Assembly (NCBI GenBank): GCA_028711655.1
Contig: JAQTRU010000007.1
Location: forward strand, 1 to 40,884
DNA length: 40,884 bases
Reading direction: 5' to 3'
Source: Patescibacteria group bacterium
GTDB taxonomy: Bacteria > Patescibacteriota > Patescibacteriia > Patescibacteriales > JAQTRU01
In this document: positions 31,801-39,903 of the stretch, in pieces
Position numbering within the stretch: position 1 is the stretch's first letter
Layout of the letters: each line of letters opens with the position of its first letter
Notes under the pieces: generated by a model
What the model saw: the letters and a program-made list of their open reading frames with translations, nothing else
Told to the model about the DNA's origin: nothing
The model's database searches: none
Program-made: the position numbers and the translations under genes

Positions 31801-34800
31801 CTTCGGGCGGGGAAAATCCCAAAGCGGCTTTGGCTTCGGCCGCGTTGGTAATCACTTTGAACATGCTGTCGTTCCAGGTGCTACCGCTGGTGTTGCTCCA
31901 GCCGACCGGATAACCGTTGCCCCCGGACATTTCAAATCCGCCATTAGACAGGCTGATTATGTCCCCGACCTGCTCCATTCCGCCTATCGGATAATAATTA
32001 TTGCCCAATTGCCCGCCATCGTAACCGAATTTGGAATAACCGGTTAAATTAGCGATAATGCCCGGATCATCTCCGGACTTAAATATCTGCGGCGCTTTGG
32101 TTGAGGCGATAAAATTGCCGCAATTGCCGCTATCGTCAAAAGCGTTGCAAAGCCCGACATCAAAGCAGATATTATTATTATCTTTATCTTTAACATAACT
32201 GCGGCAAGCCAGCCACTCGGCGCAAACCCGGTTCGGCGAAACCTTTATCAGGGCATTGGCGTTATTGTCGCTCCCGCTTTCCGGCGGCACTCCGTTTCCG
32301 TCGTCAATAGTCAAATTCGCGTCAAACTTTAATCCGGCTAAACCGCTTCCGCCTTCCTGAATGCGCTCATTAAATAAGACGCACCCTCTCTCAAAATCAA
32401 CCAAGCCGTTGCAGGATGTTTTGTCCAGTTCTTGATTTAACCTATATTCCGCTATGGCTTTCCTAAGGTTAAATTCTCCCGCGCTTTCGCAGATATTTCC
32501 GCCGGAGGAACCGCCGAGAGAATCATTGAAAAATATAATTGAATCAGTGCCGGAAACGCTGATTGAATTTACGGGATTGCCCAGGCTATTATCGCTTTTT
32601 AATTCGCGCAAAGTTGCCTTGGAACAGTTTATTGAATTGGTTTCGGCCCCGATTCCTTTTAATATGTAAAGAGTGGATAGCTCAAGGTTAACTTGATTGT
32701 CGTTTTTATAATTCGCGCTCGCGGCCGGCCGGCTTATCGGGTCAATATATTCGCTACAGCCGGCCTGCGCCGCGGAGCAGATTCCGACCCAGCCGTTATC
32801 CGGCTGATAAATAGTCTGGCCTTCTCCGCCGTAACCAAAAGTTTTTAATTCGCTGGTTAGGCAGAGAGTATCAGCCGTCTCCAAAACGCAGGTCTGCCCG
32901 ATAGCGCAGTTTTTGTCAGACAAGCAAACCGTCCCCGCGCCGTTACATCTCTTTACTTTCTTCTGATACCAGCCCCAGCCGATTTCGCCGGTTGCCTGCC
33001 GCCACTCGCAGACCATGTCCCCCGGGTCCTTAAAGAAGGAATTGCCGCTTTCCGAAGACCAGGCGGCGCAGCCCTCGCTTTCTTCGTCGCATAAAATTCT
33101 TGTGTACCTGTCCGGATTATTTTTCAGATAAACATCGCCATAAACCACTTCGTCTCCGTATTTATAAGGCGAACCGAAAAGGCCGCAGCCCTTATCCGCC
33201 CGGTTGCATTGCTTATTTTTGTCATAAACCGCGTAAGCAAAACTGTCCGCGGGCACAGACACGGCCGGATCAGTAGCGGAAGTATAAACTCCGGCCTGGC
33301 TGGAATTATGGGTATCAATCATTAATTCACAGCCCACGGCCGACTCCTGGCAGAGTTGGCTAAAACTGCGGAGATAATGCGTATTTTTCGCCCGGTCTTG
33401 ATATTGGCCGCAACCCAGCATATACAAAGGAAAAGGATTGCTATTTATGTCCTGGTTGCAGGAAGCCGGCGTTACCCAGGAATCTTTTATCAAATAATGG
33501 CGGGCTACGATTTCTGTTAACCTAATGTCATCAATATAGAAATTGCTGTTAGCCACAATTTCTAATTTTTCCTCAACGTCAACTTCGCGCTCAAGGCTGG
33601 CCAGATTAAATTTATAGAGTTTCCATTCGCTTTCCAAATTTCCTCCGGAAATGGGAAAAGATTGCTTGTCACCGTCTTTGACAAAACTGATAGAGCTAAA
33701 TTCAGCCGCGGCTGTTCCTTTCTTTTTGGCAATAAAGCTTAATACGTAGGACTTGCCCTTCCCAACAGAGGCGCCAACCACTTTGCTGGTGGAATTGCCG
33801 GTTGTTTCCAAAGAATGGCCGCCGACAGTAAGGGCTTCGCTGCTGATGCTTCCCGACCATCCCTGAGCGCCTCCTTCAAAATCATTGTTTAAAACAATCC
33901 GCATATTGCTCCCCATATTGCCGCTATACTCGCGGCAGCCGTTTTGGCTGGCCGCGCAAGCTTTGCCTTCGCCCGGAATAGCCATATAAATCTCCGAGTC
34001 GGCTGTCCGGCGATAAGGATGGCAATTATCACTGCAGGAAATTGTTTTTGTGTATGAATGATAGGAAATTCCGCCGGCTTTGTTATAGAATTGGCGGCAA
34101 TCCGAATTATAGCCCAGGTCGGTTGCCGGCAGATTATAAATCGCCTCGCCGCATTCGGAAGTATCATCGCTGGTAATAGCCGGCTCGCTTCCACTCGCTT
34201 TCAAATTAAAAACTTTTAATTGGTAGCCGCTTTCCTCGCTTCCCTCCCAAGTATAAAATTCAACGCAATTGGCGCCCGCATCAGTGGGTTTTACGCATTG
34301 CCTTAAATAAGTGTAATATTCTCTGCCCTCCCCGCCTCGGGTCACCTCGTCTAAATTGGTAAATTCATCGCAGCCGGCAGCGGCAGCCGGGCAGGTCCGG
34401 GCCGATTTGGGGATAAAATATTCGGCCTGGCTTCCGGAAAAATTGGTTGCCGCCTGAATATAATTGTCAAAACCGTCGCATTCGGCCGGGCAATAATCGG
34501 TTACCGTGGTTTTGGCCGGAATGCTTATTTTGTCAGTGACCGAAGTATAAAATTCGCAGCCGACATCGGATGCTCCGCAGAGATTGGCAAATCCTCCGCA
34601 ACGGGCCGGCGGATTAGCGGCCTGGCACTCCAAATAAGCCGGAGCCAATTTTTCATAGATAACATTAGCCGCCCCGTATTCTTTATAAGCCGTGGCTCCG
34701 GTTCCGATTTCAAACTGGATATTATCAATATAAAAATCAGCCGCGCCATAGCCGTAAATATAGAATTCATTGGCCGCTAAATTTCCGTCATTATTAACCG

Positions 34801-37135
34801 ACAAGGCCAGCCTTTCCCAGGAGCCGGTTCTTGTTAAAACAGCTTCTCTGAATTGAGTGTTGTTGTTGCCAATGCCCAGTTTTAAGCTGGTCCCGCTTTT
34901 TAAATAAACATAAGCGCTTAAAGTATAAGCCACCCCCGGTTCCATAATAAAGCCCTTGGGAATTACGGATACGTTGCTATAAGCGCTGGAAGAATGGTCA
35001 TAAGAATATAAACCGCCGTTGCCGCCGCCCATTGTGATACGCAAAATGTTTCCTGATCGGCCTTCGGCGCCGTTGGCAATCTCGGCCTGCAGATTGGAGC
35101 CGCCGCCGCCCAAATACAAAGGCCAGTTGTTTAATTTAACCGTGCCGCCCGAAGAAGCAATGGAGGCTTTGTCGCCCACCGTATCGTTTTCAAACCCGGA
35201 ATTTACAACCAAGTTCGTGCCTAAACCGGCCTTGGTTCTGATAAATTCATGGCAGCCTTCGTTTTCCCGGCTGCAGGTTTCAATATTTTTATTAAAATAA
35301 ATCGGGTTGGCGCCGGTCCAGCTTATAGAAGCGCTCCCAAAGTCATAATTGGCGGGTGTGGCGTACCCCTTGCAGCCGGCGCTCCCGGCCGAACAGCCGC
35401 TATAATCCAAAGTGTTTTCTAGATAAGAAATAGTTTTGCCGTCAGCGGCCCGGAAAGTCTGGCAAGTATTATATTTCGGGTCGCAGGAGGCGGCGCTAAA
35501 ATTCCAAGTCCGGCGTTCCTCTGCGCAATAGCCGTAGGCCTCGCAAGAGCCGTCGCTCTTTTCCTTGATGCAGCTTTGTTCGTCCCCGCAATAATTGTCG
35601 TTTCGGATAATCATTCTTTCTTTGCCGCCTTCGCCATCGTCAACTATCTCATCAGAAACTATTTCCGGCCCGTAGCCTTCCTTGGCGCAAAAATTCTGCG
35701 GCGCTTTCAAAACCCAGTTCGGGTCAACCAGTCCTTCGCACCATTCTTCATGAAAACCAAAGTAAGAATCGTTCGGGTCAAAACAGGCCACCATTTTCGC
35801 CAAAGTGGCGTTTTTCAATTTTTCCTGATTAGAATGGATATATTCCGCCGCCAGCTCCCAGCCCACCGGAATAATCCGGTATTTTCTTAAAATAAGCATG
35901 GACCGGTAAGGATAGCCCTGATTATACACCGGCTCAATGGCGCTTACGCCGACTGACCTGAAGCCAAAAGGCCAATCTTTAAGATATCCCAAACTCAAGG
36001 CCTCTCCTACTGTTTTTCTCTCCTCTATGGCCTGCCTGAACCCCTCGTCAATCACGCACCCGTTTGTTGGCGCGTATCCGCCCATTTTGTTGCAGGACGA
36101 CAAAATCGCTAAAATATCATAATCCGCTCTGGTATCAAAACTTGGCTCCAATAATTTTCTTAAAGATTCGTTGTCGCCGGAAATAGGGCTGGCTTCATAA
36201 TCAGCCAGCCCGCCCCAATCTCCGCTATAAGGGGAAGAGGCCGGGCCGGTTCCTTTGGTTAATTTTTTCATCAAATCATTAAACTTCGTAATCGCCAACT
36301 GGTTTAAAAAAACGTTCGCGGCGTCAACCAAGGCATCGCCGGTAAAATTGGTTAAATTGCTGGAAAAAGTGCTGCGCACGGCATCAGCCTGCTTTTCTCC
36401 CTCCCCAGGAGGCGTTTCCGTTTTGCCGGCAATATTCCTCAAATCCAGCCAACCTCCTTTTGACTCCAATTCCGATTGGGCCTTGGTCTTCTTGGCCTGC
36501 TGGTCCGCTATAATTTCTGTCTGTAAAGTAAGGGCCACTCCCAAGTCGCTTTGCGCCGGATTAAAAACCGCCTGAAATCTCTGCAAAAAATCCGGCCGGC
36601 GCAATTCTTCTTCCCAATTATTTTTCATTTCGCTCCAGGTGCAGGTTGGAGGCCTTGGCCTTTGCTGTTGATATAAACCCAGCCCTATTCTCATTTTTAT
36701 GTCAAAATCCGGTTCGCATAAATCAAAATTCCACTTCCTTCCCAATTGCTCTATAAACTCTCCCCCGGCCTGGTCAGCCACATTTTCTAAATAAGAACCC
36801 CAACTTTCCGTAACAAATAAAGGCTTCCGCCCCCTTCCGCCAGAGCCCAAATAGGTGGCGGTATCATAAGCGATTGTATTCAAAGCATTCCGAATCGCCG
36901 CCTGGAAAGCGGCTGAACCGCCTTTTTGCCAAAGTATCAGTAAATTGTTCCATACTACATCTCTCCAAAAACTCTTTTCCCGTTGCGCTGCCGCTACCGG
37001 ATCCACAAACTGAGCGTAGGCTGGTTTAATTTTAAAAGAAAAAGAAGTGAATATAAATAAAAAAATAAGAAAACCAACAATGAAAGAGGAAATATTTTTA
37101 TTATACTTATTTATTTTCCCTTTTTTGAAAAACAT
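28817..37135 (-). CDS. Giant secreted cysteine-rich protein with CBM-like and PKD-like domains
   Basis: 2772 residues. A basic start and hydrophobic signal segment (about residues 18-41, ending PAYAQ) lead to a helical N-terminal domain (to about 480). Then: (1) about 570-1470 carries nine copies of C-x5-G-C (CSAGSAGC, CSRENEGC, CGASDVGC, CPAAAAGC, CAASQNGC, CQESAVGC, CNRADKGC, CDEESEGC, CSAAQAGC), mostly followed by an aromatic residue; (2) three jelly-roll, CBM4/9-like domains at about 640-805 (VVNSGFEN...FYIDNIQFE), 1080-1206 and 1730-1868 (YFDDIKIK); (3) a PA14-like stretch near 2000 (VVADDKVWIYIDGDG); (4) a second Cys array at about 2260-2615 with CxGGxNNxxxC...DCPGGxC units; (5) a PKD-like C-terminus (YEIDWGDGG, VYHLYSYWD). 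It is exported and disulfide-rich, and a surface fibre or adhesin is the likely role. It is next to the secretion block; no homologue is named with certainty. Confidence 0.85.
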   Translation of the reverse strand: MFFKKGKINKYNKNISSFIVGFLIFLFIFTSFSFKIKPAYAQFVDPVAAAQREKSFWRDVVWNNLLILWQKGGSAAFQAAIRNALNTIAYDTATYLGSGGRGRKPLFVTESWGSYLENVADQAGGEFIEQLGRKWNFDLCEPDFDIKMRIGLGLYQQQRPRPPTCTWSEMKNNWEEELRRPDFLQRFQAVFNPAQSDLGVALTLQTEIIADQQAKKTKAQSELESKGGWLDLRNIAGKTETPPGEGEKQADAVRSTFSSNLTNFTGDALVDAANVFLNQLAITKFNDLMKKLTKGTGPASSPYSGDWGGLADYEASPISGDNESLRKLLEPSFDTRADYDILAILSSCNKMGGYAPTNGCVIDEGFRQAIEERKTVGEALSLGYLKDWPFGFRSVGVSAIEPVYNQGYPYRSMLILRKYRIIPVGWELAAEYIHSNQEKLKNATLAKMVACFDPNDSYFGFHEEWCEGLVDPNWVLKAPQNFCAKEGYGPEIVSDEIVDDGEGGKERMIIRNDNYCGDEQSCIKEKSDGSCEAYGYCAEERRTWNFSAASCDPKYNTCQTFRAADGKTISYLENTLDYSGCSAGSAGCKGYATPANYDFGSASISWTGANPIYFNKNIETCSRENEGCHEFIRTKAGLGTNLVVNSGFENDTVGDKASIASSGGTVKLNNWPLYLGGGGSNLQAEIANGAEGRSGNILRITMGGGNGGLYSYDHSSSAYSNVSVIPKGFIMEPGVAYTLSAYVYLKSGTSLKLGIGNNNTQFREAVLTRTGSWERLALSVNNDGNLAANEFYIYGYGAADFYIDNIQFEIGTGATAYKEYGAANVIYEKLAPAYLECQAANPPARCGGFANLCGASDVGCEFYTSVTDKISIPAKTTVTDYCPAECDGFDNYIQAATNFSGSQAEYFIPKSARTCPAAAAGCDEFTNLDEVTRGGEGREYYTYLRQCVKPTDAGANCVEFYTWEGSEESGYQLKVFNLKASGSEPAITSDDTSECGEAIYNLPATDLGYNSDCRQFYNKAGGISYHSYTKTISCSDNCHPYRRTADSEIYMAIPGEGKACAASQNGCREYSGNMGSNMRIVLNNDFEGGAQGWSGSISSEALTVGGHSLETTGNSTSKVVGASVGKGKSYVLSFIAKKKGTAAAEFSSISFVKDGDKQSFPISGGNLESEWKLYKFNLASLEREVDVEEKLEIVANSNFYIDDIRLTEIVARHYLIKDSWVTPASCNQDINSNPFPLYMLGCGQYQDRAKNTHYLRSFSQLCQESAVGCELMIDTHNSSQAGVYTSATDPAVSVPADSFAYAVYDKNKQCNRADKGCGLFGSPYKYGDEVVYGDVYLKNNPDRYTRILCDEESEGCAAWSSESGNSFFKDPGDMVCEWRQATGEIGWGWYQKKVKRCNGAGTVCLSDKNCAIGQTCVLETADTLCLTSELKTFGYGGEGQTIYQPDNGWVGICSAAQAGCSEYIDPISRPAASANYKNDNQVNLELSTLYILKGIGAETNSINCSKATLRELKSDNSLGNPVNSISVSGTDSIIFFNDSLGGSSGGNICESAGEFNLRKAIAEYRLNQELDKTSCNGLVDFERGCVLFNERIQEGGSGLAGLKFDANLTIDDGNGVPPESGSDNNANALIKVSPNRVCAEWLACRSYVKDKDNNNICFDVGLCNAFDDSGNCGNFIASTKAPQIFKSGDDPGIIANLTGYSKFGYDGGQLGNNYYPIGGMEQVGDIISLSNGGFEMSGGNGYPVGWSNTSGSTWNDSMFKVITNAAEAKAALGFSPPEGRNILKMSSGNSITSEEIDFEAKTYIISAYVNTMNLSGGNVSISLPDGTRLEILPGNSRYFTKEFSLGAAIRRKITVSSGATGGVAYFDDIKIKPVLETKEDIYSRQSCRLYPKEDSLSCDYMDGSGVSQKGLTGYCLEYDRAPGSPDACLMWYPVDKVRGEGIEEGAGYQGKFPLYYCTDLTEGTKLKVKVVADDKVWIYIDGDGSNADWIAHGVKNGDLDEKITKKEYLAGKHAVVLYGYNGPKTGYVAASIESVNSAYMDPVVTSTDEKYGWRCAVEPVGYDRNPNTGKGIFTLGYEYNDQLAWVKPSKIGDVASIYGAEGIWPSDQYLERTTVVCRTIIDIKPVCEKFVQTVSAAGDNKVFQTRLSGGDSNFFVNTFAGVPGYTGGKAYYSSDAPPFGTIVYPNPAANPYEWDTRMDEGIQPLYYSENKKLPRMGQLHNDKDAIENNYGDTGELKRLFAQSYGGYKLVPEQTCLGGGVCSKSLTSDIVYSCASNSVNYAQDCSLTGCASGVKCSLNAELNMYTCNGLPNGLACCVPESSCTAEGKCENSNPQERASCDIRGIDTIANCNSTGEYKCDSTTSATPGSGDDCCYGGVCSNVCAEGVNAGKACEYSNPDCPIMKCSNNNLTCSGPQDPNCLKSKTCVGGERNIGADCSASDTICNGIDGTCSERRCSGGDNNNDVCDDPGDCPGGSCPAGTCSGGANNNGPCYGDGDCPSNDGVCTAAYWPCGISTTYGACITPQCVGGPRNGIACNLGGNSQGCVDPNDICVEVRRVQDATSNNNLRCCGPDTGTGTCRAETRDRYVCVGGSNAGVVCSEEEVGRTAEASAGRYIPDNTFPNWKSSDVCGKTISGEYINCTDPIVSHIKANGAETGETTIIKNGFANLTFNTAVNPNQLPLVRYEIDWGDGGTTVVSGVEMNHRPDEKNPHSVYHLYSYWDLRNKDKDGDGITCAADEEGNYCSVKPKITIKDNWGYGASGTFSGTVKVTEK

Positions 37136-37149
37136 ATTGTTATTTTTTC

Positions 37150-37507
37150 CGCCGCGGCAGAATCTCTCCGCAGAGGATTCTGCCGGATATCCAATTCCAT
37201 CGTGGCAGTTATTTTAAAATTTCTATTAGTTGAAAGTTTTTAAAGTTATAAAGTTTATAAAGTTTTTGGAACGCTGTGAGCTGGATAACTTTTCCCGCCG
37301 CGGCAGAATCTCTCCGCAGAGGATTCTGCCGGATATCCAATCTGGATAACTTCTGCTGGATATCCAATTCCATCGTGGCAGAATCCCCTGTATCGGGAGA
37401 TTCTGCCAAAGCGCAAAGCGCAGATTGACTTAATCAATGACCACTCCCGCCGCGGCAGAATCTCTCCGTAGAGCCTGCCTGCCGGCAGGCAGGGATTCTG
37501 CCTGATA
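37150..37507. repeat. Four REP hairpins (GGCAGAATC/GATTCTGCC) upstream of the giant gene
   Basis: Stems are at 37156-37164/37176-37184, 37302-37310/37322-37330, 37377-37385/37399-37407 and 37454-37462/37494-37502, joined by GGATATCCAA palindromes. In the fourth copy the loop is replaced by a perfect 20-bp palindrome (37474-37493) of the CCTGCCGGCAGG family. Between the first and second copies, 37230-37265 repeats an AAAGTTTATAAAGTT word. This region also must hold the promoter of the giant gene; I cannot place it. It contains no real ORF. Confidence 0.88.
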
Positions 37508-37521
37508 TCTAATCTGAGGTG

Positions 37522-38064
37522 TTAAATCTCCATAACGTCTACATCATATATTCCTTTTCCCGTAATATAGTTGTTAGCGCTGGAATAAATATAATCTTCG
37601 GGATTTTCCGCTAATCTCCACTTCTCTTGGCATGGATTGCCGTGAATATAATTAATTTTTTCTAGAAAGAATTTTTCCGTTTGGATTACTAACGAATCAT
37701 ATCTGGGTTCAAATATTTTATGCTTAGCCTCTTTTTTTGTAGCCCTAACTTTAAAATAATTTAGCAAAGCGGTATTATTATCTTCCTTTAACAACCTTGC
37801 TATCCCATAAGCCATAAACCTTTTGCCGTTAAAAACTAACGTTGGCGGTTTAGGAGATTTTTCCGCAATGAACAATAAACAATGAATATGGTTTGGCATA
37901 ATTACATAACCGTGGATCTTGTTGTCATACTCCTTTAGGCAGTCAAACCATCGATAAACCAAATCGCAATATTTATTGCTGGTAAAAATCTTCTTCCAAC
38001 CTAAAATTGTAAAGGTGATAAAGTATATTTCGTCGGGAATGAATATCTTGTTTCTAACCGCCAT
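37522..38064 (-). CDS. REP-associated tyrosine transposase (RAYT, IS200-like Y1)
   Basis: 180 residues: FITFTILGWKKIF start, the HUH motif in GYVIMPNHIHCLL, a basic middle, and the catalytic-tyrosine helix/NP motif FLEKINYIHGNPCQEKW, ending PEDYIYSSANNYI. RAYTs are single-copy, domesticated relatives of IS200/IS605 transposases that bind and process REP hairpins. REPs with the same GGCAGAATC stem lie on both sides (four at 37150-37507, one at 38080-38108), which supports the assignment. The length is normal and motifs are intact. Confidence 0.93.
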   Translation of the reverse strand: MAVRNKIFIPDEIYFITFTILGWKKIFTSNKYCDLVYRWFDCLKEYDNKIHGYVIMPNHIHCLLFIAEKSPKPPTLVFNGKRFMAYGIARLLKEDNNTALLNYFKVRATKKEAKHKIFEPRYDSLVIQTEKFFLEKINYIHGNPCQEKWRLAENPEDYIYSSANNYITGKGIYDVDVMEI

Positions 38065-38079
38065 AAGCGCTTATTCACT

Positions 38080-38108
38080 GGCAGAATCCCCTAACGGGAG
38101 ATTCTGCC
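38080..38108. repeat. REP hairpin on the other side of the RAYT gene
   Basis: GGCAGAATC (38080-38088) and GATTCTGCC (38100-38108), closely like the third copy at 37377-37407 (both have CCC...GGGA in the loop). It lies just upstream of the RAYT start. Confidence 0.85.
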
Positions 38109-38128
38109 AAAGCGAAAATCCCACATCC

Positions 38129-38782
38129 CTACTGGCTTTCCAAAATTTCCTCATAACTTGCCATCAAATCTTCGTCGCTGACCAAATCCAATACACCCTT
38201 ATCCATCCCCGATTCCAAAAGCATTTCCCTCAAGGTCGGGGCGTCAATCTGACTCGCCAAAATATCCTGCAATATTTTTTCCTGGTCAGCGGTTAATTCC
38301 TCTCCGGTCAAATCCCAATCCGGGGCAAATTCCGACAAAAAAGTTTCTTCCCCGCTTCCGGAACTAATACTCCCCAAAGCCGAACAATTCCTGCCTTCCG
38401 GGCAATTGGGATCCGTACCCCTCTTAATCTCTTCCCAATCGGAAAGGCCGTCGCTGTCGCTGTCTTCCAAATAGGGGGAAGTCCCGTAAATATAAAGTTC
38501 ATCCCAATCAGATAAGCCGTCCCCGTCCGTGTCTTTTGTTTTTAAAGATTCCTGGCATTCCGGACCCTGGCAAACGCTGGCGGTTTCGCTTATCCCGCCC
38601 GGATTATAAGCAAAGGGGCTGTTGATGTTTTTTTGAAGCTGGGCCATCCAGGTAATAATCACGGCCACGCCCAAAACCGCCAAGACCGCCACGGCAATTT
38701 TTTGATTTTTGCCCAAACCCTGCCCTCTATTCTGGTCCTGGCCTAAATTTTCATCGCCTCCTAATTCATTGAAATCATCCAT
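38129..38782 (-). CDS. Membrane-anchored protein with thrombospondin type 3 calcium repeats
   Basis: 217 residues. A short polar N-terminus and one transmembrane helix (about 28-47, IAVAVLAVLGVAVIITWMAQ) precede an external domain. Two DxDxDG loops occur in tandem (KDTDGDGLSDWDE at about 83-95 and DSDSDGLSDWEEIKRGTDPNC), the thrombospondin type 3/dockerin-like calcium motif. An acidic C-terminus follows (LTADQEKILQDILASQIDAPTLREMLLESGMDKG). Likely an envelope protein stabilised by calcium; partner unknown. It is upstream of the RAYT and giant genes on the same strand. Confidence 0.8.
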   Translation of the reverse strand: MDDFNELGGDENLGQDQNRGQGLGKNQKIAVAVLAVLGVAVIITWMAQLQKNINSPFAYNPGGISETASVCQGPECQESLKTKDTDGDGLSDWDELYIYGTSPYLEDSDSDGLSDWEEIKRGTDPNCPEGRNCSALGSISSGSGEETFLSEFAPDWDLTGEELTADQEKILQDILASQIDAPTLREMLLESGMDKGVLDLVSDEDLMASYEEILESQ

Positions 38783-38840
38783 AATAAACTAATAAATAAT
38801 AAACGCGGAAACAAACAAAAACACACGGCCTTCGGCCTTA

Positions 38841-38893
38841 AAACACAAAAACACAAATGTTTTAGTGTTTTCGTGCTTTTGTGTTTTTGTGTT
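38841..38893. repeat. AACACAAAAACACAAA hairpin and adjoining GC inverted repeat
   Basis: AACACAAAAACACAAA (about 38842-38857) is the reverse complement of 38878-38893. Just right of it, GTCCCGCC and TCCCGCCTC (38901-38925) are mirrored by GGCGGGA and GAGGCGGTGATAAT (about 38945-38972). The T-rich word is shared with 978-1014 before recG. It fills the spacer between rsmA and the TSP3 gene. Confidence 0.7.
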
Positions 38894-39012
38894 CGTAATT
38901 TGTCCCGCCACATTATTATCCCGCCTCTTTATTAAATTATTGAAGGCGGGACCCCGTCGAGGCGGTGATAATTTTTAGTTTATTATTTGTTCTACCATTA
39001 TTATAACACAAA

Positions 39013-39858
39013 TCAAATAAATTCTCCAAACAATTTTATCCAGTCTTCCACTGAAAGCTCTTGGGCCCTGGTTTTAGGGTTAAAGCCAGTATTTTTTATC
39101 TTTTTTTCCGCCTCTGCCTGGGAGATATGATATCCGGCGGCTAAATTATTTTTTAGCATCTTCCGTTTGGCGCTAAACCCGATTTTTACCATCCGAAAAA
39201 ATTCCTTTTCATTGACTTTCGACTTTATGGACTTTATGACTTTCAACTTAATAATCGCGCTATCCACTTCCGGCTTGGGCCAGAAGCAGTTAGCCGGCGC
39301 AATATCTATAATTTCCGGCTCTGCGTAAAATTGAACGGAAACAGCCAGCAGGCTCATTTTGGGAGGGGAAGCAACAATCCTTTCCGCCACTTCTTTTTGC
39401 AGCATCAGAACCATCATCCCCGGTTTATTCTCGGCGGACAAAAATTTTCTTAAAAAGATGGAGGTAATATTATATGGTAAATTGGCTACAATCTTATATT
39501 CCCCCTTGCCTGCCCCGCTCCTGCGGTGGATAAAGGGGGTCAGGGGGATTTGTAAAATATCCTCATTCACCACTTCCACATTTTTTATTCCTTGCGCTGC
39601 CAAACCGGTTTGTAAAATTTCTGCTAGCCTGTCATCCAATTCTACTGCTACCACCCTTTTTACAACCTCTGCCAACTTAGCAGTTAAAAATCCAAACCCT
39701 GGCCCAACTTCCAAAACCACATCGTCCTTTTTTAATTCCGCGGCTTTTATAATTTTTTCATATATCTCTTCCTTAATTAAAAAATTCTGCCCGCGCGACC
39801 GGGCAGGCTTGATATTATATAATCTACAAAGTTGTTTAATTGTTTCTAGTAAACTCAT
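39013..39858 (-). CDS. rsmA: 16S rRNA dimethyladenosine transferase RsmA (KsgA)
   Basis: Dimethylates two adjacent adenines in helix 45 of 16S rRNA using SAM. Features: ARSRGQNFLI start motif, SAM motif I EVGPGFGFLTAKL, VVAVELDDRLAEIL, catalytic NLPYNI motif, CFWPKPEVDSAIIKL, and the C-terminal GFSAKRKMLKNNL domain. The ATG at 39856-39858 (MSLLETIKQL) is chosen over the one at 39879, which adds repeat-derived residues. Between NEDILQI and EYKIVANLPYN about 15 extra residues (PLTPFIHRRSGAGKG) come from a palindromic repeat inserted in frame, directly before the catalytic loop. It is a consumer of the SAM made by metK in this window. Confidence 0.95.
   Translation of the reverse strand: MSLLETIKQLCRLYNIKPARSRGQNFLIKEEIYEKIIKAAELKKDDVVLEVGPGFGFLTAKLAEVVKRVVAVELDDRLAEILQTGLAAQGIKNVEVVNEDILQIPLTPFIHRRSGAGKGEYKIVANLPYNITSIFLRKFLSAENKPGMMVLMLQKEVAERIVASPPKMSLLAVSVQFYAEPEIIDIAPANCFWPKPEVDSAIIKLKVIKSIKSKVNEKEFFRMVKIGFSAKRKMLKNNLAAGYHISQAEAEKKIKNTGFNPKTRAQELSVEDWIKLFGEFI
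39500..39549. repeat. Palindromic element inserted in frame in rsmA
   Basis: TCCCCCTT (39500-39507) pairs with AAGGGGG and a second GGGGGA (39532-39547) around a CCTGCCCCGCTCCTGCGG middle. On the - strand it encodes PLTPFIHRRSGAGKG, not present in ordinary RsmA. Confidence 0.7.
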
Positions 39859-39903
39859 AACAATAAATGTAAAGTGCAAAAATCAAAATGAAAAATGTTT
39901 CTA

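Noticed and set aside
28817-37135. Many + strand frames of 60-155 codons within the giant gene
   Set aside because: They are shadows of a long, low-complexity, Cys/Gly-rich gene with consistent - strand coding and recognisable domains.
37209-37437. Two overlapping - strand frames of 60-66 codons
   Set aside because: They consist of REP hairpins and linkers; no protein features.
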